64,000 nt of DNA from UBA7488 sp964414185 (GCA_964414185.1 CAYPVK010000004.1:1-64000), one strand, 5' to 3'; numbered from the stretch's first letter, positions 52,017 to 60,913 are shown. Numbers and translations: made by a program. Notes: generated by a model not told the origin, from the letters alone.

Positions 52017-52481
52017 ATGCACGTAGCAGCAGCTACAGCGATTGCAACGGTCGCCGCATCTGTTTTTTATTCTAAAAAAAATTCGGATGCACAAAAAAAA
52101 CAAATAAAAAAAGCCAACGCGGCTACGCAAAAGCAATATGAATTAAACCGCCAACAAACTCAATTGACTTTGGCGGAAACCCAGCGAAAAAACCGTAATT
52201 TGTTAGCCAAGCAACAATCGGCCTATAAAGCTAAATTGGGGGCAAGCGGCATGAGTTCAAAAAGCGGTTCGGGGGAAGTGGTTTTAAACACGATGCAAAA
52301 AGAACATGACGCGGAAGACAAATATTTGGTCGATCAGGCAAATATTTCGTTGGAAGCGTTGTTAAACAGCGTCAACCGGACAAAATCGCGCAATTTATTG
52401 TCACTTCAAACACTGGAAAACAATGAACGCAACAATATCATCAGCGGTATAAATTCTTTCGGGCGCAGCGTTATCAAATAG
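52017..52481 (+). CDS. Internal virion-like protein
   Basis: 154 residues. A short hydrophobic N-terminus (AAATAIATVAASVFY) is followed by a Lys/Gln helix, a GlySer segment (KLGASGMSSKSGSGE) and another helix. Size and position after the nozzle gene recall the small internal virion protein (T7 gp14 type) of podoviruses, which helps form the ejection channel. The large internal proteins (gp15/gp16 type, with transglycosylase) are absent. Confidence 0.6.
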   Translation: MHVAAATAIATVAASVFYSKKNSDAQKKQIKKANAATQKQYELNRQQTQLTLAETQRKNRNLLAKQQSAYKAKLGASGMSSKSGSGEVVLNTMQKEHDAEDKYLVDQANISLEALLNSVNRTKSRNLLSLQTLENNERNNIISGINSFGRSVIK

Positions 52482-52491
52482 GAGGATACTC

Positions 52492-52785
52492 ATGAGCGAT
52501 AAAGATTTAAAGCTCATCGATATTCTATCCCCTTATTTGGAAAAGTCACTTAAAAGTTACGAAGAGTTCATCTCTCAGGAACATCCTCGGGACCCGAAAG
52601 GCTTTACGGCATACCATAATGCCTGCAAAGCGGTTTTATCCCATGTGGCATTATTATTAAGATTAATCGAACACAATGATGTTGATGCGGCAACGCCGGA
52701 GGCCGAACCGGGTTTATTGGCTTTAATCAGACAGGCACAAGATGCCGATGAAATTCAGGAGGATACGGATGAAGACTTTGAGTAA
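52492..52785 (+). CDS. Small acidic protein before TerL, possible small terminase
   Basis: 97 residues, acidic C-terminus (DADEIQEDTDEDFE). FTAYHNACKAVLSHVALLLR is helical. No HTH recognised. Its position directly upstream and overlapping TerL (17 bp) suggests a terminase small subunit or regulator, but the sequence alone does not show it. Confidence 0.6.
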   Translation: MSDKDLKLIDILSPYLEKSLKSYEEFISQEHPRDPKGFTAYHNACKAVLSHVALLLRLIEHNDVDAATPEAEPGLLALIRQAQDADEIQEDTDEDFE

Positions 52786-54223
52786 GCATGCAAATAACGA
52801 AGCTTTGCGGTTAAATTTAAGCGAATTTGTTTGGATTTGGACGCATTTGCAAAATTTGACGGTACCGCGCCACCATGTACGCATGTGCCGTTTTTTATCT
52901 GAATTATGGCAAAACAAGGATGATAAAAACGGTTTGTTAATGGCTTTTCGCAACTCGGGCAAATCCACAATTGTCGGGTTATTTTGCGCATATGTTTTAT
53001 GGCAAAATCCCGACACGCGGATTTTGATTTTATCGGCCGATCACGAATTGGCAAAAAAAATGGTACGCAACATTAAACGCATTATTGAAAAGCACCCACT
53101 GACAAAAGAATTGAAACCGGCCAAAAAAGACCAATGGGCATCGGATTGTTTTACCGTCAATCGGCGCGCCAATTTGCGTGACCCATCGGTTTTGGCACGC
53201 GGTTTAATGGCTAATATCACGGGATGCCGAGCGGATTTGATTATTTGCGATGATGTGGAAGTTCCCAAATCTTGCGATACAAGTGTCAAGCGGCGCGATT
53301 TGCGGACAAAATTATCCGAATTGGATTATATTTTGACGCCGGGCGGTATGATGCTGTATGTCGGCACGCCACACACAGTCGATACGATATACAATACCGA
53401 ATCGGACGGTTTTTTGGCCGGATGGGAAAGTTTGAAAATTCCGATTTTGACAGCGGCGGGAAAATCAAATTGGCCGGGCAGATTTTCCGAAGCCAAGATT
53501 GCCGCAATCAAAAAACGGTCAGGACCGAATAAATTTGCAAGTCAAATGATGCTTGAAGCCGTTCGGTTGCAAGACAGCCGTTTGGACGGGCAAAAAATAG
53601 CTTTGTACAAAGATGAATTGGATTATACGCAAGCCAACCAAAGTGCCGTTTTAAAAATCGGTTCAAATCGACTGGTATCGGTTTCCGCTTGGTGGGATCC
53701 GGCTTTCGGCGCGATAGACAAAGGTGACGACAGTGTCGTAGCGTGTGTATTTACGGACGAAAAAGGCATGTATTATTTACATGATATTTTGTATTTGCGC
53801 GTGCCGGATTCCGAAGAATCGGCTTCGTTCCAATGTCGGGAAGTTGCCGATTTTGTCAACCGAAATTATTTGCCGTCGATAAATTTGGAAACAAACGGCA
53901 TCGGAAAATTTTTGCCGGCATTGTTAAGAGCAGAATTGGCGCGCAATCATATTGCGTGTGCCGTCATTGAACAAACGTCCCGCCAAAATAAAGCTATGCG
54001 GATTTTATCGGCATTCGATGCGCTGTTAATGAACGGCGGCCTTAAAGCCCATGTGCGTATAAAACAAACGCCGTTTTTTGACCAAATGCAAGATTGGGTG
54101 CCGAACGGCAAAACAAAAGACGATGCGCTTGATGCCGTTGCGGGATGTTTGCTGAAAGAACCCGTTCGGTTGCCGCAATACATACACAGATATACAAATA
54201 AGAAAAGAGAATGGAGATTTTAA
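52769..54223 (+). CDS. Terminase large subunit
   Basis: ATPase-nuclease motor that packages DNA into the capsid. The ATG at 52769 follows AGGAGG and gives 484 residues. Walker A-like FRNSGKST at residues 60-67, Walker B IICDDVE near 160, and the RNase H-like nuclease domain with Asp in WWDPAF, Glu in NLETNGIG and Asp in DDALDAVAG are all present. So both ATPase and nuclease appear active. Best fits podoviral TerL of T7/BPP-1 type. Confidence 0.92.
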   Translation: MKTLSKHANNEALRLNLSEFVWIWTHLQNLTVPRHHVRMCRFLSELWQNKDDKNGLLMAFRNSGKSTIVGLFCAYVLWQNPDTRILILSADHELAKKMVRNIKRIIEKHPLTKELKPAKKDQWASDCFTVNRRANLRDPSVLARGLMANITGCRADLIICDDVEVPKSCDTSVKRRDLRTKLSELDYILTPGGMMLYVGTPHTVDTIYNTESDGFLAGWESLKIPILTAAGKSNWPGRFSEAKIAAIKKRSGPNKFASQMMLEAVRLQDSRLDGQKIALYKDELDYTQANQSAVLKIGSNRLVSVSAWWDPAFGAIDKGDDSVVACVFTDEKGMYYLHDILYLRVPDSEESASFQCREVADFVNRNYLPSINLETNGIGKFLPALLRAELARNHIACAVIEQTSRQNKAMRILSAFDALLMNGGLKAHVRIKQTPFFDQMQDWVPNGKTKDDALDAVAGCLLKEPVRLPQYIHRYTNKKREWRF

Positions 54224-54224
54224 A

Positions 54225-54635
54225 ATGAGCGAAGAAGTGACAATTTTTGCCAAGACTATTTTCGGCGAAGCGCACGCCCAAAAACTGTCAGCGATGGAAG
54301 CCGTTGCCAACGTTGTCATGAATCGGGTGCGCCATGCGCAAAAAGTCGGCAGCTATTGGTGGGGAATGACGCCCAAAGAAGTGTGTTTAAAACCGTTGCA
54401 ATTCAAATGTTGGCAATATACCGATTATGCCAATCCCGCCAAAGACGAAGTTTTAAAAAACAATAAAGTTTATAAAATCTGCGAACGGTTGGCACGGCGT
54501 GCCGTCAGCGGATTTTTAAAGGACAATACCAAAGGCGCAACGCATTACCACCGTTTGGAAGAACACCCCGCTTGGGCGGCCAAAGCGGTTCCGTGCGCTC
54601 AAATCGGAGGGTTTTTATTTTATGCGCACGTCTAA
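54225..54635 (+). CDS. SleB-like cell wall hydrolase (endolysin-type)
   Basis: 136 residues matching the Hydrolase_2 (SleB/CwlJ) fold: AKTIFGEAHAQKLSAMEAVA with the catalytic Glu, then NVVMNRVRH, and the C-terminal ATHYHRL...PAWAAKA. It should hydrolyse peptidoglycan. No signal peptide, so release would need a holin. It lies 1 bp after TerL and overlaps the next gene by 14 bp. Confidence 0.87.
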   Translation: MSEEVTIFAKTIFGEAHAQKLSAMEAVANVVMNRVRHAQKVGSYWWGMTPKEVCLKPLQFKCWQYTDYANPAKDEVLKNNKVYKICERLARRAVSGFLKDNTKGATHYHRLEEHPAWAAKAVPCAQIGGFLFYAHV

Positions 54636-54957
54636 AAAAAGAGAAGAAAATTTATCGGAATTTTCATTGGAAATGGGCAAATTAATGGCTCAAGTCGACG
54701 GTTTGCAAAAACAATTGGCCGATATCAAAAAAGATGTCAGTTCAACAAAAACGCAAATTGCCAACGTACATACCGAATTACTTAATTTTATGGGTACCGT
54801 ACAAAAGAAAACCGTTTGTCAGGCAATGCATGACAAATTAAACAAAGAATTTATCATGCGCCGCGAAATAGCACCCATTAAAGCGATTTTAAACGTTATT
54901 GCCGTTACAACCGTTACGGCCATTTGCATTGCCGTCATGGATTTAATTTTAAAATAG
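54622..54957 (+). CDS. Coiled-coil protein with C-terminal membrane helix
   Basis: 111 residues: helical charged N-terminal 75, then one hydrophobic helix (VIAVTTVTAICIAVMDLI). Encoded in the lysis block; this topology suits a holin accessory or antiholin-type protein, but no family is certain. Confidence 0.7.
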   Translation: MRTSKKREENLSEFSLEMGKLMAQVDGLQKQLADIKKDVSSTKTQIANVHTELLNFMGTVQKKTVCQAMHDKLNKEFIMRREIAPIKAILNVIAVTTVTAICIAVMDLILK

Positions 54958-54966
54958 GAGGATAAT

Positions 54967-55158
54967 ATGATTGATTTTATAATAACACATATTGAAGATT
55001 TGCTGATTGCGATGAGTTCAATTGTTGCCGGTGCCAGTGTGTTGGCGGCTTTAACGCCGACGAAAAAAGACGATTTGTTTTTTAAATACGTTAAAAACAC
55101 ATTGGATTTTTTGGCTTTAAATATCGGCAATGCCAAACCGGCGTCCAAAACGGCTTAA
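54967..55158 (+). CDS. Holin-like small membrane protein
   Basis: 63 residues with one hydrophobic helix (SSIVAGASVLAALTPT) after an amphipathic stretch. I recall similar IVAGAS.LAALTPTPKDD proteins in phage lysis blocks and gene-transfer-agent-like clusters. It could be the holin. Last gene of the cassette. Confidence 0.65.
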   Translation: MIDFIITHIEDLLIAMSSIVAGASVLAALTPTKKDDLFFKYVKNTLDFLALNIGNAKPASKTA

Positions 55159-55222
55159 TCGCAACAATAAACGCATTCGCATTTGTACATTGACGCTAAA
55201 AAAAACAAGCGGTCTTATAAAA

Positions 55223-55238
55223 TTCATTTTAAAATGAA
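55223..55238. promoter_or_regulatory. 16-bp perfect palindrome upstream of the 55309 gene
   Basis: TTCATTTTAAAATGAA, 6 bp upstream of a -35 element. An operator-like position for a dimeric regulator. Confidence 0.35.
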
Positions 55239-55243
55239 AGCGA

Positions 55244-55272
55244 TTGACTTTTAACGGTGATTTTGCTACATA
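55244..55272 (+). promoter_or_regulatory. Promoter of the 55309 gene
   Basis: -35 TTGACT (55244-55249), 17-bp spacer, -10 TACATA (55267-55272), 36 bp before the start codon. Confidence 0.6.
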
Positions 55273-55308
55273 TTGACGTAATGGCAATCAACGTATTGAG
55301 GCAATCCG

Positions 55309-55926
55309 ATGAAAGATAAAAATTCCGTTTTTAAACGGCATCGCGAAACGATGAAAGATCGTTTAAAACGATTGGTTTTAAGTTTGTTGTGGTATGGCCC
55401 TTTGTTGGCGGGCGCCGTGTGGGGATCTTGGTATATCAAAAAGTTATTGCCCGCTTACGTTTCAAATTATTTCGGGTTGCCGGCGGCTCAATCCATATCC
55501 ATGGCCAATATCAAACGTGCCGAATTTTTAAAGGATAATTTATCTTTTCCAATGGGATTGCCGCAATATTTAACGGCGCAAATGTCCGCCATAGCCGCCA
55601 CAACCAAAGCCGGCACATTGGAAATTGCCACGAATGCTGCCGTAACCTTGATAAACGGCTTATTAAGCATTTTTGTTGTTATCTTGGCAATTTACATTAT
55701 TTTACGATTTTTAAAATATTATAAGACACGTGCGGCCGAAGACAGAATCGCCCGCCAAGTCGCCAATCGTTTAATCCCGATGTTGGAAGAAATCAACAAC
55801 AACATATTGGCGTTGGGGGAAAAACAAAACAACAACGCATTGCCTGTCAAAGAATTTGTCTTGTCCGAAATTCATGAAGAAAAGGGAAAATCACCCCAAT
55901 CGCAATTTGTCGAAAACGGCAAATAA
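55309..55926 (+). CDS. Two-span membrane protein, function unknown
   Basis: 205 residues. A membrane helix at about 22-45 and another at about 110-137, with a loop between them, and a C-terminal charged helix with Asn/Gln. No family recognised. It has its own promoter, so it may or may not belong to the particle cassette. Convergent with atpC, 4 bp between stops. Confidence 0.65.
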   Translation: MKDKNSVFKRHRETMKDRLKRLVLSLLWYGPLLAGAVWGSWYIKKLLPAYVSNYFGLPAAQSISMANIKRAEFLKDNLSFPMGLPQYLTAQMSAIAATTKAGTLEIATNAAVTLINGLLSIFVVILAIYIILRFLKYYKTRAAEDRIARQVANRLIPMLEEINNNILALGEKQNNNALPVKEFVLSEIHEEKGKSPQSQFVENGK

Positions 55927-55930
55927 AAAA

Positions 55931-56434
55931 TTATTTTTCGGGTATAAATTCCTTGCATTCGGGCAATTCGGCGTCATCTGTTTCGCCCGACAATTCCAGT
56001 ATGCGTTTAAAAAAATCCACACGGGTAGACACTTCTTTTTTTTGCATATAAGAAGAATTGTCTTTGCATATGCCGCGCGCCTTTGCCAATTCTTCCTTAA
56101 TACGGTCCAAATGCATTTTGCTTTCATCGACGCCCCAAGCGAGCACCGGACACAAATTGCGCCGCACTTCGCAAATGCCGGCAGAAATCAAATAATTGAC
56201 GTTTTCCTGACCTTGATTATAAATAACCATGCGCCCGGCTTTCAGTGATATAAAAATCGGCGCGCGGTCGGGCAAAATCAAAATATCCCCGTCCACGGCA
56301 GGCAATAAAACCTTATCCGCTTCCATTGAAAAAACTTCCTTAAGCGGCGAAATCAATCTGACCCGGATTTTGCCGTTTTTCGGCGCTTCTTCGGGCGGCA
56401 CGATGCGCAGCTGGTGAATCGGATCATCAAGCAT
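55931..56434 (-). CDS. atpC: ATP synthase F1 subunit epsilon
   Basis: Central-stalk subunit and possible inhibitor of F1. It has 167 residues against 130-140 usually; about 20 extra lie at the N-terminus. RVRLISPLKEVFSMEADKVL and DGDILILPDRAPIFISLKAG are the beta-sandwich signature (usually ...GhA..l..l). The C-terminal helical domain (SKMHLDRIKEELAKARG) is present. Its start overlaps atpD by 8 bp. Confidence 0.88.
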   Translation of the reverse strand: MLDDPIHQLRIVPPEEAPKNGKIRVRLISPLKEVFSMEADKVLLPAVDGDILILPDRAPIFISLKAGRMVIYNQGQENVNYLISAGICEVRRNLCPVLAWGVDESKMHLDRIKEELAKARGICKDNSSYMQKKEVSTRVDFFKRILELSGETDDAELPECKEFIPEK

Positions 56435-57890
56435 TTTGAATTTTTCCTTCCAATGCCATTAATTCTTTGCCCTTTTGGACGGCTTCTTCAATTTTGCCGA
56501 CCATAAAGAACGCTTGTTCGGGCAAATCGTCGTGCATGCCATTGATGATTTCTTCACACCCTTTAATCGTTTCTTCCAATTCCACCGTTACGCCTTTTTT
56601 ACCGGTAAACACTTCGCCGACGGCAAACGGTTGGCTTAAGAATCGTTGAATACGCCGCGCACGGTTCACGACCTTTTTATCTTCATCGGACAGTTCATCC
56701 ATCCCCAAAATCGCGATAATATCTTGCAAGGATTTATAAACCTGCAAAATACGCAACACTTCGGACGCAACCCTGTAATGGCGTTCGCCGACCAATTCGG
56801 GCGATAACAAACGCGAGGAGGATTCCAATGGGTCAACGGCCGGATACAACCCTTGTTCGGCAATGGAACGCGACAACACCGTCGTGGCATCCAAGTGCGA
56901 AAAAGTCGTTGCCGGCGCCGGATCGGTCAAATCATCGGCCGGCACGTAAACGGCTTGCACCGACGTAATGGACCCTTTGTTGGTCGAAGTAATACGTTCT
57001 TGCAACGATCCCAAATCGGTTGCCAATGTGGGTTGATATCCCACGGCGGACGGCATACGCCCCAAAAGCGATGATACTTCGGAACCGGCTTGCGTAAAAC
57101 GGAAAATGTTATCGATAAACAACAACACGTCTTGTGCCATATGGTCGCGGAAATATTCGGCAACCGTCAATCCCGTCAACGCAACGCGGGCACGCGCACC
57201 CGGCGCTTCGTTCATTTGCCCGAAAATCAAGGACGCTTTGGACCCATCGCCCTTTAAATCAATGACGCCCGATTCAATCATTTCATGGTATAAATCGTTG
57301 CCTTCGCGTGACCGTTCGCCAACCCCCGTAAACACCGAATAACCGCCATGCATTTTGGCAATGTTGTTAATCAATTCCATGATAATCATCGTCTTGCCGA
57401 CACCTGCGCCGCCAAACAGCCCGATTTTGCCGCCTTTCGGATATGGGCAAAGCAAATCAATAACTTTAATGCCGGTCGCCAAAATTTCCGTGTTCGGTGC
57501 TTGTTCCATAAAAGTCGGCGGGTCGCGGTGAATCGAACTTTTTAAATCCGTTTCAATCGGGCCGCGTTCGTCAATCGGATCGCCCGTTACGTTCATAATA
57601 CGCCCCAAAGTCGCCGTACCCACCGGCACCGAAATCGGCGCACCGGTATTGATAACACCTTGTCCGCGGACCAAACCGTCCGTATCGGACATGGACAAAC
57701 ATCTGGCAATATTGTTTGCGAGCAATTGTTCCACTTCCAACGTCAACGTTTTGCCATTATTTTGAGTTGTCAGCGCATCAAAAATATGCGGAAGATTGTG
57801 TTCGTCAAATGCAACGTCCACAACCGACCCCGTCACTTTAATAATAACGCCGTTATTTTTTTTGGATTGTGATTGTTTTGCTTCAGCCAT
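56427..57890 (-). CDS. atpD: ATP synthase F1 subunit beta
   Basis: Catalytic subunit. It has 487 residues. Walker A GGAGVGKT at 160-167, GERSREGNDLYHEM, the Walker B LLFIDNIFRFTQAGSE and the DELSDED catch loop near 400 are intact. A normal catalytic beta. It lies 24 bp after atpG. Confidence 0.98.
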   Translation of the reverse strand: MAEAKQSQSKKNNGVIIKVTGSVVDVAFDEHNLPHIFDALTTQNNGKTLTLEVEQLLANNIARCLSMSDTDGLVRGQGVINTGAPISVPVGTATLGRIMNVTGDPIDERGPIETDLKSSIHRDPPTFMEQAPNTEILATGIKVIDLLCPYPKGGKIGLFGGAGVGKTMIIMELINNIAKMHGGYSVFTGVGERSREGNDLYHEMIESGVIDLKGDGSKASLIFGQMNEAPGARARVALTGLTVAEYFRDHMAQDVLLFIDNIFRFTQAGSEVSSLLGRMPSAVGYQPTLATDLGSLQERITSTNKGSITSVQAVYVPADDLTDPAPATTFSHLDATTVLSRSIAEQGLYPAVDPLESSSRLLSPELVGERHYRVASEVLRILQVYKSLQDIIAILGMDELSDEDKKVVNRARRIQRFLSQPFAVGEVFTGKKGVTVELEETIKGCEEIINGMHDDLPEQAFFMVGKIEEAVQKGKELMALEGKIQNA

Positions 57891-57914
57891 CTTTTTTTTC
57901 CCTTTTTAAACTTT

Positions 57915-59006
57915 TTATTCATCTGTTTGATTCATCATTGCGGCGGATACGACTTCCGCCAAATCGGTTGTGATTTTGGATTGACGCGTACGCCGATAGA
58001 GCTTTTGCATGGATTTGAGCATTTCTTCGGCATTGCGCGTTGCATTATCCATTGCCATCAAACGCGCGGCATTGTCCGCCACTTCGGTTTCAAGCAACAC
58101 GCGGCAAATATAAAACACCATATATTGCGGCAACATTTGTTCCAACAATTCCAAATCGGACAAATCATAATCATATTCGTCGGGCGAACGGGTGGATTGT
58201 TCCAAAATGCCTTTGTCAATAGCCCCGAGCGGCGCCAACATATCGGCACCCCCGAAAGCCGTCAAAAAGGAAGATTGGTGAATATTGTATTTTTTGTGTC
58301 CCAGCACATCACGACTGACATAATCGGCATCGTTTGTATTGATTAAAAATTGCCACGGATTGTTTTTTTCAAACAATTTATTCGGGATTACCTGTTCAAT
58401 CGTCGGTTTTTGCGACACAACAGAATGGAATTCATTATAAACGAACAAGCACACGTCAAATTGGCCATGGTCAAATGCTTCAACCAATGTTGCGGCAATA
58501 CGTTCCGCATCCAAATAAGTATCATCACCTGTGTGCAATTTGCGTTTGGCCGACCGTATTTGCCATTCGGGATGGTTGCGTTTTAAAACGTCGGCGCCGC
58601 GCGTGCCGAAACAAAACAAAGTAACTTTTTTGTCTTGTTCATGCAAATATTTAACCACTTCTTCGGTTTTTTGGACAACGGTGCTTGTAGATGAACCGCT
58701 GAGACCGTCATCGGACGTAATGACCACAACGACATAGCGTTTATCTTTTCCGTTGCCTTTCAAAAGCGGTGGCATCGGCAAAATTTCGCTTGACCCTTGC
58801 AAAGCCAATTGTTCTTGGCGAAAAGAAGCCGACCGAATCAAGCGGCGAATCATACGGTATATTTCAATCGCGTATTTGCCGGTGCGCAAAAACGTTTCAT
58901 GTTTTTTCTTCAACCTTGAAATCGCAACAACCTTCATCGACGCGGTTACTTGGTGCGTCGATTCGATAGTTTTTATACGGTCGCCGATTTTCTTAAGTGA
59001 ACTCAT
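57915..59006 (-). CDS. atpG: ATP synthase F1 subunit gamma, divergent
   Basis: Rotor shaft of F1. The N-terminal coiled coil (MSSLKKIGDRIKTIESTHQV) and C-terminal helix (AARLMAMDNATRNAEEMLKS) are canonical. At 363 residues it is some 70 longer than the usual 285-295. The normally conserved SDRGLCGG motif reads SDDGLSGS at 98-105. Extra sequence lies in the globular middle (for example DADYVSRDVLGHKK). Its stop region overlaps nothing; its start overlaps atpA by 4 bp. Confidence 0.92.
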   Translation of the reverse strand: MSSLKKIGDRIKTIESTHQVTASMKVVAISRLKKKHETFLRTGKYAIEIYRMIRRLIRSASFRQEQLALQGSSEILPMPPLLKGNGKDKRYVVVVITSDDGLSGSSTSTVVQKTEEVVKYLHEQDKKVTLFCFGTRGADVLKRNHPEWQIRSAKRKLHTGDDTYLDAERIAATLVEAFDHGQFDVCLFVYNEFHSVVSQKPTIEQVIPNKLFEKNNPWQFLINTNDADYVSRDVLGHKKYNIHQSSFLTAFGGADMLAPLGAIDKGILEQSTRSPDEYDYDLSDLELLEQMLPQYMVFYICRVLLETEVADNAARLMAMDNATRNAEEMLKSMQKLYRRTRQSKITTDLAEVVSAAMMNQTDE

Positions 59007-60847
59007 TTATTTTTCTTTTCTCCGGTCATTTTTTCGGCATCATCGCCCATGAACTTTTTGGTAAATTCCGCCACAAAGGTACCCAAACGTTTTTTCAAAT
59101 CTTCCGACAAATCTTTTGTTTTTTCAATATCGGAAAGGATAGTCGACCCTTCCAATTTAACGGATTCTTGAAGTGCCGCCTCATATTTTGAAACGTCTTC
59201 GATTTTAATGCCATCCAAATATCCGTTCACGCCGGCATAAATCGATACGACTTCCTGAGCCATCGTATAGGGCATATATTGCTTTTGTTTCATAATTTCG
59301 GTTAATCGCGCCCCGCGATTCAACAAGTTTTGCGTTGCGGGATCTAAATCCGAAGCGAATTGTGAAAATGACAACACTTCCCTGTATTGCGCCAAATCCA
59401 ACTTTAACGAACCCGCGACCTTTTTCATTGCTTTTGTTTGAGCCGACGACCCGACACGCGATACGGACAACCCGACGTTAATGGCCGGACGTACGCCTTG
59501 GTGAAACAAAGAAGTTTCCAAGAAAATTTGACCGTCCGTAATTGAAATGACATTGGTCGGAATATAGGCAGACACATCGCCTTCTTGCGTTTCGACAACG
59601 GGCAATGCGGTCAACGATCCGCCCCCCTTAGCCGCACTTAATTGAGCGGCACGTTCAAGCAAACGCGAATGCAAATAAAATACGTCGCCGGGATATGCTT
59701 CACGGCCCGACGGGCGCTTTAACAATAAGGACATTTCACGGTACGCCACCGCATGCTTGGACAAATCGTCATAGAATACTATCGCGTTCATGCCGTTATC
59801 GCGGAAATATTCCCCGATGGCACAACCCGCATAGGGTGCTAAATATTGCATGGATGCACTGTCGGCCGCCGTCGCCGAAACGATAATCGTATATTCCATC
59901 GCGCCGCGTGTTTGCAAATTGCGCATAATTTCACGGACAGTTGATTGTTTTTGCCCGATAGCGACATAGATACAATACAATTTTTCTTTCGGATCTTCCG
60001 TTGAATCATTCAAAGCCTTTTGGCTTAAAATCGTGTCGACGATAATAGCCGTTTTACCTGTTTGGCGGTCGCCAATAATCAATTCGCGTTGCCCGCGCCC
60101 GATTGGCACCAAAGCGTCAATTCCTTTAATCCCCGTTTGAATCGGACGGTTAACGGACGAACGGTCGATAATGCTCGGTGCGGGAGCATTTACGGGTGCC
60201 TTTTGCAAAGAATCAAATCCTTCTTTGCCATCCAAAGGCATTCCCAGCGGGTTAATTACGCGCCCCAATAATTCCATGCCGACAGGGACGGAATTCATTT
60301 CATACGTGCGATAAACTTTTTGCCCTTCTTTTATCGCTTCGGCCTCTTCGAAAATTGTCACGTCCACACTGTCCGGATTCAAGTTCAACACCATTCCGTG
60401 CGGCCCGGCATCAAAAGAAACGCGTTCGCCGACGGCGATTTCTTTAAGCCCGCTGACCCGCGCGACACCGTCGGACACGGATTGAACTTGGCCCACCTCT
60501 TTAATAATCGGCTTTTCTTCAAAAGAAGCGATACGTTCTTTAAAGTAATTTGTCAATTTGCGTGCATCCGCAATGCCCGTAAATTCGTGTTGCAATTCCT
60601 TTTGGAACTGCGTCAACTGCCCTTTAATCGTTGCATCGACAAGCAATGAATTGACACGCATGGACAACCCGCCGATTAAATCAGGCACGACTTTCAGCTG
60701 TATCATAAAATTTTGCGTATCCAAGATAGCGCCCAGTTGTTCGCGCAAAGCAATAAGCTGTTCATCCGTCATCGAAACGGCAGATTCAACCTCGACAATC
60801 ATAGGCTTAACTTTAAGCCCTGTATTTACAGACTTTTTTTCAGACAT
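59003..60847 (-). CDS. atpA: ATP synthase delta C-terminal domain fused to F1 subunit alpha
   Basis: 614 residues against about 510 for alpha. Residues about 96-614 are a normal alpha: Walker A GDRQTGKT at 259-266, while the E. coli motif is at 169-176, an offset of 90. Residues about 18-86 match the C-terminal domain of the delta (OSCP) subunit: SAVSMTDEQLIALREQL, then VVPDLIGGLSMRV at 53-65 and VDATIKGQLTQF at 70-81, the two most conserved delta motifs. The delta N-terminal domain is missing and no separate atpH is in the window. The ATG at 60847 was chosen; a TTG two codons upstream is unlikely. A promoter lies directly upstream, so this gene starts the operon. With three alphas per F1, three delta domains would be present instead of one. 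Confidence 0.9.
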   Translation of the reverse strand: MSEKKSVNTGLKVKPMIVEVESAVSMTDEQLIALREQLGAILDTQNFMIQLKVVPDLIGGLSMRVNSLLVDATIKGQLTQFQKELQHEFTGIADARKLTNYFKERIASFEEKPIIKEVGQVQSVSDGVARVSGLKEIAVGERVSFDAGPHGMVLNLNPDSVDVTIFEEAEAIKEGQKVYRTYEMNSVPVGMELLGRVINPLGMPLDGKEGFDSLQKAPVNAPAPSIIDRSSVNRPIQTGIKGIDALVPIGRGQRELIIGDRQTGKTAIIVDTILSQKALNDSTEDPKEKLYCIYVAIGQKQSTVREIMRNLQTRGAMEYTIIVSATAADSASMQYLAPYAGCAIGEYFRDNGMNAIVFYDDLSKHAVAYREMSLLLKRPSGREAYPGDVFYLHSRLLERAAQLSAAKGGGSLTALPVVETQEGDVSAYIPTNVISITDGQIFLETSLFHQGVRPAINVGLSVSRVGSSAQTKAMKKVAGSLKLDLAQYREVLSFSQFASDLDPATQNLLNRGARLTEIMKQKQYMPYTMAQEVVSIYAGVNGYLDGIKIEDVSKYEAALQESVKLEGSTILSDIEKTKDLSEDLKKRLGTFVAEFTKKFMGDDAEKMTGEKKNK

Positions 60848-60884
60848 TATCAATAATCCTTGTGAAAGATAAAAATATGCTTCT

Positions 60885-60913
60885 TATGTACCACAACATA
60901 GGATTTTTTGCAA
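60885..60913 (-). promoter_or_regulatory. Promoter of the atpAGDC operon
   Basis: On the minus strand, -35 TTGCAA (60913-60908), 17-bp spacer, -10 TACATA (60890-60885), about 40 bp before the atpA start. It shows the fusion gene is the first gene of the transcript. Confidence 0.6.

Noticed and set aside
44771..55158. Integrase, replication or tail-fibre genes belonging to a full prophage
   Set aside because: All frames in the region were considered; none shows recombinase, polymerase, primase or fibre features.
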